Positions 11,683 to 26,144 of a stretch of DNA of 64,000 nucleotides are shown in pieces. The stretch's first letter is position 1; every line of letters starts with the position of its first letter. The position numbers and the translations under genes are program-made. The notes beneath the pieces were generated by a model. It was not told the DNA's origin and made no database searches. It saw nothing but the letters and a program-made list of their open reading frames with translations. This DNA comes from Amoebidium appalachense (lineage: Eukaryota; Ichthyosporea): NCBI GenBank assembly GCA_963693365.1, contig CAVNZM010000016.1, forward strand, positions 5,084,001-5,148,000, given 5' to 3'.

Positions 11683-13026
11683 CAAGAGGCTTGTGGACGG
11701 GGAGGGGACGTGAGGGGTTGGTGAGAGGGAGGCAGGGAGGGCCGATTGAGGTGGAGAGAGAAAGGAGTTGGTGGTGGTGTTGGGGGGGGGGGTGAAAGAG
11801 ATAGAGAGAGAGTGTGTGTGTGGGTGGGTCGGTGGTGGTGAGGGGGGGAGGGGGAGACAGGTAGCGAGTGAATTCGAACGAGAGAAAGATTTCAACGGAG
11901 GCGGGAAGTGGGCTGGGATTTGGGCAGGGGGTGGGTGTGGGGGGGATGGGGGGATGGGGGGGGGGGGGGGGAGGAGAAAGAGTGATTGAAATGAAACTTC
12001 AAGGGAGGGGGGAAGGGAGCTGATTTGTTTTTTTGTTTATTTATTAATTTATTTATTCATTTCATTATTTATTTATTTTTGGAAGGGGGGGTTGGGGGTT
12101 GGGGAGGGCAGAGAGGGAGAATTGAAGCGGGTATTTTGCTGATATGGGTGGTGGAGCAGGGAGCTCGAGCAGTGATGAAAGCGACAGTGACAGCAGCAGT
12201 GAGTCGAGTAGTGAGTCGGAGAGGTGGGTGCTTGTACCCATGCACACACACACACATTAGCACATAAACACATGCACAAATGCACATATGCGCACGTGCA
12301 CACATGATCGCTCATCCACACATTAGCACACATCCACACACGAACACATAAACACATGCACACGTGCATACGTGAACACATGAACACACATTCACACATG
12401 AGCACACATCCACAGATGCGCACAGGAACACATGAACACACATGTATACAGAAATTCATGCATGCATGCACACACACATGGACACATGTGCTCACATGCA
12501 CACATGAACACACATGCATACAGAAATGCATGCATGCACACAGATATGCATGTGTGTATGCACACACAGGTATACGGAGATATGCACATGCACACGCAAA
12601 AAAATACAAACATAGACAACACACACACACACCTACACACACACACACAGAGAGAGACATTCACACACACACAGAGAGAGGGAGAGGGAGAGAAATGTGC
12701 ACACAAAAACAGACACCTGCACACACAAGTATTCACACAAGCACATGCAAAATCATGCACAGAAGTGCACAAACAGGCACACACAGGTTGACGCAGAAAT
12801 GCATACACACACGGCACGCATATTCTACACAGAAATGTGGGCTTTCGCGCGCGGGCGCACACACACACACACACACTAACACACACACAACTGCGCACGT
12901 GTAGGTTTGTGGTACTGCATGTGTGTGAGCGGGTAGGGTCGGTCAGTCTGGTGCTGTTGGAATAGAGGTGTGTAAGGTTTTTTTTTTTTTTTTTTTTGGT
13001 GTAGGGGTGGGGGTGGGTGGGTGGGT

Positions 13027-13107
<81 letters not shown>

Positions 13108-13235
13108 GGGTTGCTAGTTAAGTTGGTAATGAAAGGGGCAAGGAGAAAGGAGTAAGAAGTTGAAGTCGGATGGGAAGTGGTTTGGGGGATGAGGGGGGAA
13201 GGGCTGGCAAGGAAGGTAGGGGGGAAATGTTTTTT

Positions 13236-13311
<76 letters not shown>

Positions 13312-13453
13312 TTACATCCGCTTTTCGACAATTTTTTTGTGTCTGGCAGTGAGAAGAGAAAATGCAGGAAAAAGGAAAAGGAGAGGAAGAAGGCCAAAAA
13401 ACACAAAAAGGTACAGTTGGGCGTGGTTTGAATCACGTTGTCTCCTTCCAAAC

Positions 13454-13490
<37 letters not shown>

Positions 13491-14145
13491 CCTCCCCGGG
13501 CTTCCCCCCTCCAGCTCCGTCCTTGTCCGGTTCTGAAGGGTTTTTTCTGATGACCCTTGGCAATACATATAGGAAGATGCACGGCTTTTGCGTAGATTGA
13601 AGGTATTGATGTGTTTATGTATATATTCCCTCTAGATATTAGTAAACATAAGTGTAGAACCAATTGAATTTGCTAGGTATTTGGTATAAATTACAAGTAT
13701 ATGATGAAAAAGTGATATCATGAGGATTACATGCTGGTAAGTGTAAGCATAGAATTTCTAGAGATTGGTGTGCAGATATACTCGTAGGTAGGGCCAACTA
13801 TCGGTGTAGATTATACATGTGTAGATGTTATGCTCATACATAAGCATCGATATATCCGTAAGTACCACATATGTGAGCTGGGTGTGTGTTTGCTCTTTTT
13901 CTTTCTTCTTTTTCTTTCTTTCTTTTTTCTTTTCTTTTTCTTTTTTTTTTTTTTTGGGGGGGGGGGGGGGGGGATATCTGCCAAGATGCCAGAAAGGTTT
14001 TCCAGACCAAAATCTCTTTGCATTTGGCTGCTTACTCGTTGGGTTGCTCTGTTTGCTTTGTGTATGCTAATCTTTCCTCCTCATCCCTCCAATCACACAC
14101 GCACACATACACACCCACAGATACACGCACAGGCACACACATGTG

Positions 14146-14199
<54 letters not shown>

Positions 14200-14225
14200 C
14201 ACACACACACACACACACACGATAT

Positions 14226-14260
<35 letters not shown>

Positions 14261-14411
14261 CTCAAGCCCACCTCCCTTTCCTCCCTACAAACCCCTGCCA
14301 CAAATACTTAATTCCTTCTCTCTTCCTCCCAAGCTGTACTTGCAACCCTTCTCATCCTCACCTTGCCATGAAAACACCCTTTCTCCCACCTCCTACATTT
14401 GCTTCCCCCCC

Positions 14412-14442
<31 letters not shown>

Positions 14443-14625
14443 ACACACATCTACGTACAGGAAAAGAAGAGCAAGAAGAAAAGGAGCAAAAAATCCAAAA
14501 AAGAGAAGAAAGAAAAAGCGGTCAATTCAGCAAATAAAAGTTGGGGCAAGTATGGTATCCTGAGAGAGACAGACATGTGGGCAAAACAGAACGAGTTCTA
14601 CACCTGGCTGCATGTGAGCCCACAT

Positions 14626-14661
<36 letters not shown>

Positions 14662-14892
14662 CGGCCTGCCCACCCGCCCGTCCGCTCCTCTAATGGGCTT
14701 TTTTCATATGGGCTTTTTTCATGTGTCTTCTGCCTGCCCTTTTTTTTTTTTTTTTTTTTTTTTAATAAAAGGTTTGATTCTGGCTATTTTTTGTGGCGTT
14801 ATACTTGTCTTTGTCTTTTTTTCTATTCGATTCCCGTATATACATCTCCCCTTCCCTCTTTGTATTAGCATTCGGGCTGGTGCTTTCCCTTG

Positions 14893-14961
<69 letters not shown>

Positions 14962-16877
14962 TGTGTGAGTGTGTATGTGTGTGTGTGTGGGGGGGGGGGG
15001 AGGGAGGGGGGGGGGGGGGGCTTAAGGATTGGTTAATGTGCAAAGGTTTTCCCCAGTGACTATTCATTTGCTCAGAAGACAAGGAAAACACGAGATATAT
15101 CGGATATTTCTTGTGAAATTATGTCATCGAGTGCTGAATTTCTTGATTTGTGAATGAATCTAGGAGGTACGAAAACTGGACCCGGAAATCATCTCTCGGC
15201 CTGAAATGAAAACTTATTTCCAGGATTTCATGGAGGTAAATACCCCCCCCCCCCCCCCCCCCCCCCCTCTCTCTCTCTCTCTCTCTTTTTTTTTTTTTTT
15301 TTTGTGTGTGCCTGTTGTTTTGCTTGTCATTTGTTGTTTGGTTGATTACCTGTAATCTTCGCTTATTTATGTATGTGTGTGTGTGTGTGTGTATGTTGTG
15401 CGGGGTTGCACACACCGGTGTCTACTTTTCTTCCTACTGTTTTTCTCTCCACACACTTCATCTGCATACCCCCTCTCATAGCTATAGACACACTTCACAC
15501 ATTGCGTTACGCGCACGCATGCACACACCGCTCTGTTGGCAACAGCTCCCTTGGAACCCATGCGGCATATTACCCGCCGGCGTAACATAACTCGGACTAT
15601 CGATTTGGCTTTTTTCAAGCCCAAAGCAATGGGTGATCCCATATTTCCGGCTGACATCCGGGGGCATAGCTTTCCGTTCGAAGACGTTAAAGTTCCGCCC
15701 TAGTAAGCGTGTTACTACCCTGCGGCGTCGGTCAAATCTCATATTTTCCCCTCTGATTGGCGGCCTTCGGGACTTGATTCTTTTCAGCTGGTGTAGTATG
15801 TTAGCCAGGGAAGTATCGACTTAGGTAGCGACGGGGGAGCTTCCTAGAAGCCCCGTCTCCTGAGTTCCTATCTATATTTTTCTTGCTTCTGCTTACTGCT
15901 GCAACTTTAACCCCCGGCCTTTCCCACTGCCCTTGCCTGCAAAAGCAACCCTGCTCGTCTGTGATTAAGACGGGTGACCTACCCATGTTCAAGTGAAACA
16001 GTATCTGAGTTGGGTTTCGTTAACGAGGTGAATAGGTCGAAATTCGGGTACTGTGGATGACGTGGGCCCCGCCTGAGGATGGTCTCTGCTTATTATGCAT
16101 ACTCTTTATGTATGGCTTGCATTCTGCATCGTGTTATCCGTTTGTTCTTGTGTACTTCGTAATTTTTGACGCATTCAACCCCCCCCCCCCCCCCCCCCCC
16201 ACCCACCTACCCCCCCATACTGCTGTGTGAGTTGGAGAGTTGTATATACGCGGGGCTAAAGGGTCGAAACTCCGACGCAATTGATGACTTGGGCCCTCCC
16301 TGAGGATTCAACCCCCCCCCCCCCCCCCCCTCACACACACAAAAAAGAACGTCAACGAAAAACAACAACAACAACCACAACACACGTTCACACACACAGA
16401 CTCCTCCTCACATACACACACAAATATACACATCTATGTGTGCAAGCATGCATGCATGCACATCGTACCACCACTGTAACACACAACCATTTCATTACGA
16501 ATATGCTCCCTCCCTGCCTGTTTAAAGTTTGGCGTATTTGAGCCAAGCAAGTATGGTTATGAATCCCTCCCACTCCCCAACCAACACGAGTTTCATGTAT
16601 ATGCGAAAAGGGGAACGGAGGGAACGAAATGTTATGAAGATATAGGAACACTGAACAGTAAAAGGATGACTGGTAATGAAAGGTTCTGTTCGTCTACTCA
16701 CTACATGTGGCTTTATGGGAACGGGAAGAGACAGGTCAAGGATGTGAACCACAGGCGCATGGATGCATGCTCACAAGCACACACACTCTCTCTCTTTCTC
16801 TCCCTTTCCCCATCTCCCACTACACAGACACTCCCCCCCCCCCCCCCCCCCCGTTCATACACACACACACACACACA

Positions 16878-16963
<86 letters not shown>

Positions 16964-16988
16964 AGCTCTCTCCCTTCCCCCCCCCCTT

Positions 16989-17026
<38 letters not shown>

Positions 17027-17158
17027 CCTCTCTCTCTCTCCCCCTCTCCCCTCACCCCCTTTCTCCCCCCCCCCCCCCCCCCCCTCTTCTCTTCCTCCCC
17101 CCCCTCTCTTCCTCCCCCCTCCCTCTCCCCCCCTCTCCTCTCGCGTGCGCGCGCGCAC

Positions 17159-17189
<31 letters not shown>

Positions 17190-18042
17190 GGCATACAACA
17201 CCGCCACCCTGCCAAATAAGAAATACTACGACATGGAAGCCTGGACAAAGAAAGAGGTAGGCCATAGCCCCATGTCATTTTTTTTTCTTTTTTTCTCTCT
17301 CCCATAAAGACAGACCAGGGTTTTTGAAAACCGAAAATTAAAGTATGAAGAGTTCTAACAGTCGTCGAACGGGAATGAAGGCGGTACAGTTGGGATACGG
17401 GAGTGAGGGGTGGGAAGCCGGAAAAGGATGGAGGAGGAAAGAGTGGCGGGTATGCACGTGTGTGTCTGTGTGTGTGTGTGGGGAGGGGGGGGGAGAGGGG
17501 AGGGGTGTGTGTCTGTGTGTGTGTGTGGGGGGGGGGGGGGGGGGAGGGGAGGGGTGTGTGTCTGTGTGTATGTGTGTGTGTGGGGGGGGGGGGGGGAGGG
17601 GAGGGGTGTGTGTCTGTGTGTATGTGTGTGTGTGTGGGGGGGGGGGGGGGGGGGGGGGGGGGTCTGTGTGTGTGGGGGGAAGGGGTGTGTGTGTGTGTGT
17701 TGATTGGGGGGTAAGTTGGGGGGAGGGGGGAGAGGGGTGGTGAGTAGTTTGGGGGGAGGGGGGGAAGGGGGGGGGGGGGGGGATGTAGGGCTACGGTTAG
17801 TAGTTGTCAAATGATTTTTTTAATGGAATGAGGTTTGTTATAGCACAGCTTTACTGGTGTGTAGTATTCCCCTCCCCCCCCCCCCCCCCTTAACAAAGGC
17901 TACTCGTTTAGACTCTTGCACCACAAAATGCACAGCTTTCTCGCCACACACCCGCACATATACCGTGGCGTTCACTCCTCTCACATACTCTCCATCATCA
18001 CTAAAAAGATCAACACTCCCTAGTCCCCCACTCTATCCCGGT

Positions 18043-18087
<45 letters not shown>

Positions 18088-18454
18088 CCCCTACCAGCCC
18101 CTACACCTCCCCCCCCCCCCCCCCCCCTCCCCCCCCCCTCCCTCTCTCTCTCCCTCTCTCTCTCCCTCTCCCTCTCTCTCCCTCCCTCTCTCTCTCTCTG
18201 TCTCCCTCTCTCGCTCTCTTTCGTTCTCTCTCGTTCTCTCCCTCCCTCTCTCTCTCTCTCCCTCTCCCCCTCTCTCCCCCTCTCCCCCCCCTTCCCCCCC
18301 CCTCCCCCCCCCCCCCCCCCCCCCCTCTCTCTCTCTCCCCCGCTCCTTTTCCCAAACAATTCCCCCGCCGTTCTTCTTTCTCAGCCGGCTAGGTTTTTTG
18401 GGTTGCCTGGTAAGTTTTGAAATGGAGGTCTCGTCTCTGATCTGTCCACCACAG

Positions 18455-18493
<39 letters not shown>

Positions 18494-18532
18494 CCCTCCC
18501 TCCCTCCCCTCCCTTCCCCCCCCCCCCCCCCC

Positions 18533-18596
<64 letters not shown>

Positions 18597-19098
18597 CCCT
18601 TCTCCTCCCCCCCCCCCCCCCTTCCCCTCCTACCTTCTTTTTCCCCCCCCCTCTCCCCCCCCCCCCCCCCCCCCTGGCCAAACCCTGTATACACTCTTCT
18701 CATCAGCAGGTCTCTAACCCACTCTGCAGAACGTTTTACGCATTTCTCCCCTCGGAGAACTTGGTCGTTGGTGCGTTTTTGTCTGACATCTAACGACTCT
18801 GCAGGGTCCCCTGAGACTACTGACACTCTAACATTCCCTCCCCTCTCTTACTTCCCCCCCCCCCCCCCCCTCCCCCTTTCCCTCCTCCTTCCCCTCCCAT
18901 TTTCTCTGCACACCCAACAGGTCTTAACCAGATCTGCACATCGTTAGTCACAATCTTCTCACATATATGAGAGAATGATCGTATTGGTACGATTTGTCTA
19001 ATATCTGACGATTCTGCAGCATCCCTAAGACCCCCCTCCCCCTCCCCCTCCCCCCCTCCCCCCCCCCCCCCCCCCACCTTCTCTCTCTCTCTCTCTCC

Positions 19099-19196
<98 letters not shown>

Positions 19197-19201
19197 TTCC
19201 T

Positions 19202-19240
<39 letters not shown>

Positions 19241-19301
19241 GCGCCTGTTGTTTTGCTTGTCATTTGTTGTTCTGGTTGATTACCTGTAATCTTCGCTTAT
19301 T

Positions 19302-19336
<35 letters not shown>

Positions 19337-20145
19337 TGTGCGGGGTTGCACATACCGGTGTCTACTTTTCTTCTTACTGTTTTTCTCTCCACACACTTCA
19401 TCTGTCCACTTCTGCATACCCCCTTTCATAGCTATAGACACACTTCACACATTGCGTTACGCGCACGCATGCACACACCGCTCTGTTGGCGACAGCTCCC
19501 TTGGAACCCATGCGGCATGTTACCCGCCGGCGTAACATAACTCGGACTATCGGTTTGGCTTTTTTCAAGCCCAAAGCAATGGGTGATACCATATTTCCGG
19601 CTGACATCCGGGGGCATAGCTTTCCGTTCGAAGACGATAAAGTTCCGCCCTAGTAAGCGTGTTACTACCCTGCGGCGTGGGTCAAATCTCATATTTTCCC
19701 CTCTGATTACGAATTCTGTGGCCTTCGGGACTTAATTCTTTTCAGCTGGTGTAGTATGTTAGCCAGGGAAGTATCGACTTAGGTATCGACGGGGGAGCTT
19801 CCTAGAAGCCCCGTCTCCTGAGTTCCTATCTATATTTTTCTTGCTTCTGCTTACTGCTGCAACTTTAACCCCCGGCCTTTCCCACTGCCCTTGCCTGCAT
19901 AAGCAACCCTGCTCGTCTCTGATCAAGACGGGTGACCTACTCATGTTCAAGTGAAACAGTATCTGAGTTGGGTTTCGTTAACGAGGGGAATAGGTCGAAA
20001 CTCGGGTACTGTGGATGACGTGGGCCCCCCCTGAGGATGGGCTCTGCTTATTATGCATACTCTTTATGTATGGCTTGCATTCTGCATCGTGTTATCCGTT
20101 TGTTCTTGTGTACTTCGTACTTTTTGACGCATTCAAACCCCCCCC

Positions 20146-20180
<35 letters not shown>

Positions 20181-20499
20181 AAAAACTTTCTACTTTCTCT
20201 TTCTGTGTAAAGAATTCAAAGTTTTGAGCTGATTGGATGAAGCTGAAAACTTAATTTCTTGTCACTGTGCGCAGATCTGTTCGAGCCTTTTCTGTCTTTC
20301 CCATTCATAGTTTTCCTTCTTGCCATTATTTTCTAAACCTGCAAACGGAATGATTTCATTGGCAGATGGCGAAAAAAGATGCTGCCAAGAATGCAGTTCA
20401 GAATTTCTCCACCGGTCTCCTCAATGACCCCTTTGCCTTCAACGATGAGGACCGCTTGAGGTGTGTGTGGGTGGGTGGGTGGGTGGGTGTATGTGTGTG

Positions 20500-20574
<75 letters not shown>

Positions 20575-20586
20575 GTGGTGTGTGTG

Positions 20587-20633
<47 letters not shown>

Positions 20634-20682
20634 GTGTGAGGGCGTCATGGAGGGGGAGAGGGAAGGGGGGTGGGGTGGATGT

Positions 20683-20719
<37 letters not shown>

Positions 20720-21633
20720 AGTGTGTGATATTGATTGGGGGGGGGGGGGGGGAGGGGGGGCATGGGGGGAAGGGGGTGGGGGGAGGGGGAGGGGTAGATT
20801 TACGAACACGTGTGTTCGGTATGTGTTGATGGTGTGTGTGCCTGCCTGCCTGCATGGGTGCATGCTTTAAATATTAGCTAACACCGTGTGTGTGTGTGTG
20901 TGTGTGTGCACAGAGCTGAGAGGCAGAAAATGCGGTCTGCGCAGCAGATATCTCTGGACAGGAGAGAGCTTCAGGACATGGCCAGGGTCATGCGGGTACG
21001 TGCACGTGGTTGGTCACGTGATTAGGTGTGTCCGTTGGCATTATTGAGTTTTCATTTCATTTTCTGTAGTTAGTATTTATTTTATTATGATTATCCTCGG
21101 ATTTTTACCTGTTTGATTCCCGTTTTAATTCTATACAGTCGTCTTTGGGTGGGTATGCAGCCCCCTCAAGGAGCGTACTACACCTAATCTGCAGAGTGGC
21201 ACTGCTTTGGTCTGCATGTCCTTTTTTTTTTTCCTTTTTTTTTTTTTTTTCCGTAGACTTAAAGGTCGGATGGGAGGTGGGCAGTGGCTTTGGATGGGGA
21301 AAGAGAAAGTGGGGAGGTTGTACGAAAGGAAGAAGAGCTGAGGGTGAGAGAGGGGGGGGAGGGGGGAGGGGGGGGGGGGGGGGGGGGGGGTTCAACAATA
21401 AGCAACCCCAATTTTTCTCTATTTATCTGATTCCTTGTCCATAGAATGCACTAGCTTATCTGGGGATTTTTGTCTGAGAGACGCCTAAATTGGCCAGATA
21501 TCCCATTGGTATATTTATGCTAAACATGAAAATTCATAAATTTCAGGAGCGGAGGGAGGAGGAGTACAAGAAGAAGGTTGGACTGCGCCCAGACGAGAAC
21601 AAGGGGGTGCGATGGGGACCCCCGGATGCGTAG
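8232..21633 (+). CDS. SCI1 (STYLE CELL-CYCLE INHIBITOR 1)-like nuclear protein, ten exons, 466 aa
   Basis: Exons: 8232-8857, 9853-9947, 12160-12223, 13350-13410, 14461-14613, 15164-15235, 17191-17256, 20366-20460, 20914-20995, 21547-21633 (TAG). All nine introns are GT-AG and every phase joins. Residues 1-208 are an RE/RD-repeat then KE-rich low-complexity region; 209-308 are Lys/Ser/Asp-rich. Residues 309-379 form the conserved domain: [19 protein letters not shown], an acidic helix, and [17 protein letters not shown]. The C-terminus holds a charged helix (ERQKMRSAQ) ending VRWGPPDA. Plant SCI1 proteins are nuclear and linked to cell-proliferation control (family knowledge); charged RE/RD regions are common in splicing-associated proteins, so a nuclear RNA role is an inference. 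First ATG in frame is 8232, but the frame is open upstream, so the N-terminus may be incomplete. Plant SCI1 is much shorter. Confidence 0.85.
8858..9852 (+). repeat. SCI1-like intron 1: C-rich and poly(G)/poly(C) tracts
   Basis: C-rich block 8871-9010, poly(G) 9210-9242, poly(C) blocks 9527-9602. The remainder is unique sequence without coding support. Confidence 0.6.
9948..10227 (+). repeat. SCI1-like intron 2, 5' part: C, CCA and CACC repeats
   Basis: Starts within a few bases of the donor: poly(C) 9961-9983, then C-rich, (CCCA)n and (CCA)n to about 10135, then poly(C) 10195-10232. No gene. Confidence 0.65.
10228..11055 (+). repeat. interspersed repeat family I, copy 1, flanked by a 17-bp direct repeat
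   Basis: A 794-base body (10245-11038) that recurs almost unchanged at 15404-16178 and 19344-20137 and, inverted and truncated, at 37200-37704. Here it is flanked on both sides by CCCCCTTCAGGATGCGG (10228-10244 and 11039-11055), which looks like a target-site duplication. The right end reads GCATTAAAA, a short A-ended terminus like that of a retroposon. It contains no protein domain I recognise. The box TGAGGATGGGCTCTGC near its 3' part is shared with all other family members in the window. Confidence 0.8.
11056..12159 (+). repeat. SCI1-like intron 2, 3' part: TG and G-rich tracts
   Basis: (TG)n with poly(G) (11177-11250), poly(G) near 11315-11333, 11558-11572, 11650-11680 and 11951-11970, in G/A-rich sequence. 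A T-rich ATTTATT stretch (12025-12075) lies 90-130 bases before the acceptor. No coding support. Confidence 0.6.
12224..13349 (+). repeat. SCI1-like intron 3: degenerate ACAC/ATGC repeats and an 80-base poly(G)
   Basis: About 12236-12900 is a degenerate (CA)n/(CATG) repeat with an imperfect long-period duplication (CATACAGAAATGCATGCATG and its near copy around 12450 and 12520). Poly(G) 13027-13106 is the longest G run of the window, and another lies at 13273-13310 after poly(T). No coding support. Confidence 0.65.
13411..14460 (+). repeat. SCI1-like intron 4: C run, unique core, CA repeats
   Basis: Poly(C) 13456-13487, then about 400 bases of AT-rich unique sequence, T-rich and poly(G) 13956-13973, (CA)n 14148-14220, and two C runs (14226-14258, 14405-14428) before the acceptor. 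No coding support. Confidence 0.6.
14614..15163 (+). repeat. SCI1-like intron 5: poly(C), poly(T) and (GT)n
   Basis: Poly(C) 14629-14660, poly(T) 14740-14763, (GT)n 14896-14990 and poly(G) to 15020. Only about 140 unique bases precede the acceptor TCTAG. Confidence 0.6.
15404..16178 (+). repeat. interspersed repeat family I, copy 2
   Basis: Near-identical to copies 1 and 3. It ends GCATTCAA directly against a poly(C) run. The 5' flank 15311-15403 (CCTGTTGTTTTGCTTGTC... then (GT)n) is shared with copy 3, so copies 2 and 3 descend from one duplicated segment or the element is longer at its 5' side than copy 1. Confidence 0.85.
16220..16311 (+). repeat. family I variant fragment
   Basis: GAGTTGGAGAGTTGTATATACG..., GGGTCGAAACTCCGACGCAA and GGGCCCTCCCTGAGGATTCAA match, in reverse orientation, the variant element at 38750-38850. 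It carries an internal deletion that fuses the TGAGGAT box to the TTCAA-poly(C) end. Confidence 0.7.
17257..19245 (+). repeat. SCI1-like intron 7, 5' part: TG/poly(G) cassettes, C and CT tracts
   Basis: 17450-17790 is four to five tandem cassettes of (TG)n followed by poly(G) and GAGGGGAGGGG. 18040-18700 alternates poly(C), (CT)n and poly(T). Two imperfect copies of a ~110-base segment lie at about 18710-18815 and 18918-19030 (shared blocks around CAGGTCT, TCTGCA, TTGTCT.A.ATCT.ACGA.TCTGCAG). 19079-19190 is (CT)n, then poly(T). No coding support. Confidence 0.6.
19344..20137 (+). repeat. interspersed repeat family I, copy 3
   Basis: Full-length copy of 794 bases, the same length as the body of copy 1. 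It ends GCATTCAAA directly against poly(C) (20138-20178). Upstream flank 19249-19343 is shared with copy 2. Confidence 0.85.
20461..20913 (+). repeat. SCI1-like intron 8: microsatellite from donor to acceptor
   Basis: The donor itself is the first GT of a (GT)n/(GGGT)n run (20461-20572). It is followed by seven CCTGTG units (about 20591-20633), poly(G) blocks, a short unique piece, and (GT)n ending GCACAG as the acceptor. Nearly the whole intron is simple repeat. Confidence 0.75.
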
Positions 21634-24647
<3,014 letters not shown>

Positions 24648-26051
24648 TTAGTTGATAAACACGGAAGCAACACCTACAGGGACATACACCACGCCGAAAA
24701 TCCCAATGCACAACGCGGCATACAGAACAAATTTCTCCTTTGCGCTTATCTCCCTTTCCTTTCTATCATCCTTGAACAATTTCCAATACATCAGCCCAGG
24801 GATAATATAACATGTTAAAGCAGCCCCTGTCGCACCCACTAGCGAAAAAACAACGCCTAGATCAGTAACGAACAGAGCAACCAAACATGCAAATGCAAGA
24901 TGCACAATACACGAACCCCAATACAACCACGTCTGCAGTTTGTGCGTCGGTTGGGTCAAGTCCTTTCTCCCGCCCAATTGCAAGCACAAATTCACCAAGT
25001 GCATGATCACGATTCTTGCCGATTGCATCAAAAGAGGAAACGAAACAGTGACTGAAAAACACAGAGCCAACCTGCCGATCGTCGCGGGTGTAGACAATGG
25101 CCAATTCTTCAAAACATTAGATCTCACGTTGGATCCATAGGTGAAATATCCCCCGAGGCCAAACAATGCGTAGATGGTAGAGACAAAACAACCCCACACG
25201 GCCAAAACCTTGTCCATGAATTTCACCGACGGTTCGCGAATTTCGTTATAGATGTTGAACAGAAGTGGGTGGCAGTTAAACGCAAAGAAAAACGTAGAAA
25301 GACTCTTGATGAACGACGTCGAGAAAGGGGTGGTAGCCTCAATGGGACCCTTGCATACACCAATCACCCCAGCACATCGATCGAGTACATCTACAGGCGG
25401 GCGTGCGAAATAAACCATAGCAAGGACAGCGATGTAAACCATGCTGCCCATGGCCATCGTAGAGGTATAACGAAGCGCATTTGTGGTAGGAAGGAGACAC
25501 AATGGGCAGCAGATGCCCCAAAGAACGACGGAAATCCAGAAGCGGCGAGAAAGAAGAACACTGTCGTGCGAGATGTCAGAATTAAATGTTTGCACAACGA
25601 GGGGCATGAGATCACCAACGACCATAATGTAAGGCACGCCAGCCATAAGTTGGTTCATTGCCACAGCAATGTCCGCCAAAATCGCAAAAACAGGCCCAGC
25701 TTTCGCCGCTGCTTTTCCGAATGATGTCCTCGTTCCACCTATCCTGTGAGCGATTTCCGAGAGTAGATGCAGGCCCGCCCATGCACCGATCCCTCCCACA
25801 ACCATGAGCACGCTTCCTGTTAGCCATCCAACCATTCCAAAGGCCGCTGGGAGGGAGAGAATCCCCGGCCCAACGGTGATAGTTGTCAGATTGGCGGCGC
25901 TACCAAAAACGTGTGCTTTCCGTTTGCTCAGGTCATGTTCTAGATCATCAGATGAACCGGTTTGAGGGTTTGCTTGTTGGTGGAAGACGTCTAGAGCGAG
26001 GTTGTCGGGGGAGCTATCCCCCCCCTTGACACTCTTTCCTAGTTCAGACAT
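24648..26051 (-). CDS. amino acid/auxin permease (AAAP, SLC38/AVT-like) transporter, intronless, 467 aa
   Basis: A single open frame from ATG at 26051 to TAA at 24648. After a hydrophilic N-terminus of about 50 residues, the first membrane segment has the family signature (GSAANLTTITVGPGILSLPA, compare the N..VG.GIL.LP pattern of SLC38/AVT proteins). Around ten further hydrophobic segments follow, with HPLLFNIYNEIREPS matching the conserved loop before TM7. Length is usual for the family. Members move amino acids across vacuolar/lysosomal or plasma membranes, usually with H+ or Na+ (family knowledge); substrate and location are not visible here. A TATA-like box lies upstream. It neighbours another intronless minus-strand transporter, and the block has few microsatellites. 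Confidence 0.93.
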   Translation of the reverse strand: MSELGKSVKGGDSSPDNLALDVFHQQANPQTGSSDDLEHDLSKRKAHVFGSAANLTTITVGPGILSLPAAFGMVGWLTGSVLMVVGGIGAWAGLHLLSEIAHRIGGTRTSFGKAAAKAGPVFAILADIAVAMNQLMAGVPYIMVVGDLMPLVVQTFNSDISHDSVLLSRRFWISVVLWGICCPLCLLPTTNALRYTSTMAMGSMVYIAVLAMVYFARPPVDVLDRCAGVIGVCKGPIEATTPFSTSFIKSLSTFFFAFNCHPLLFNIYNEIREPSVKFMDKVLAVWGCFVSTIYALFGLGGYFTYGSNVRSNVLKNWPLSTPATIGRLALCFSVTVSFPLLMQSARIVIMHLVNLCLQLGGRKDLTQPTHKLQTWLYWGSCIVHLAFACLVALFVTDLGVVFSLVGATGAALTCYIIPGLMYWKLFKDDRKEREISAKEKFVLYAALCIGIFGVVYVPVGVASVFIN

Positions 26052-26135
26052 GTTGTATGTCGGTTATATGTGGCGGTCAGTGATGTACGTGAGCCGAAAT
26101 GGTATACTCAAACTGACTGACTTGAGTTCGATCAA

Positions 26136-26144
26136 CTTATATAG
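26136..26144 (-). promoter_or_regulatory. TATA-like box upstream of the AAAP gene
   Basis: CTATATAAG on the minus strand, about 85-90 bases before the start ATG at 26051, leaving room for a short leader. It is the clearest TATA-like match in front of any gene of the window. Confidence 0.4.

Larger units (their letters stand above)
15236..17190 (+). repeat. SCI1-like intron 6: family I copy plus long (CT)n
   Basis: Outside the family I copy it holds poly(C)-(CT)n-poly(T) (15243-15303), two C runs around 16180-16200 and 16312-16330, unique sequence (16330-16790), and then (CT)n and C-rich DNA (16788-17150) passing into the (CA)n that forms the acceptor. No coding support. Confidence 0.6.

Noticed and set aside
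10333-19692. An 86-codon minus-strand frame conserved in family I copies 1-3 (10593-10333, 15742-15482, 19692-19432) and a 63-codon frame in copies 2-4
   Set aside because: Copies are almost identical in DNA, so intact frames are expected. The differences I can read between copies 1 and 3 mostly change the amino acid, the opposite of coding constraint, and no domain is recognisable.
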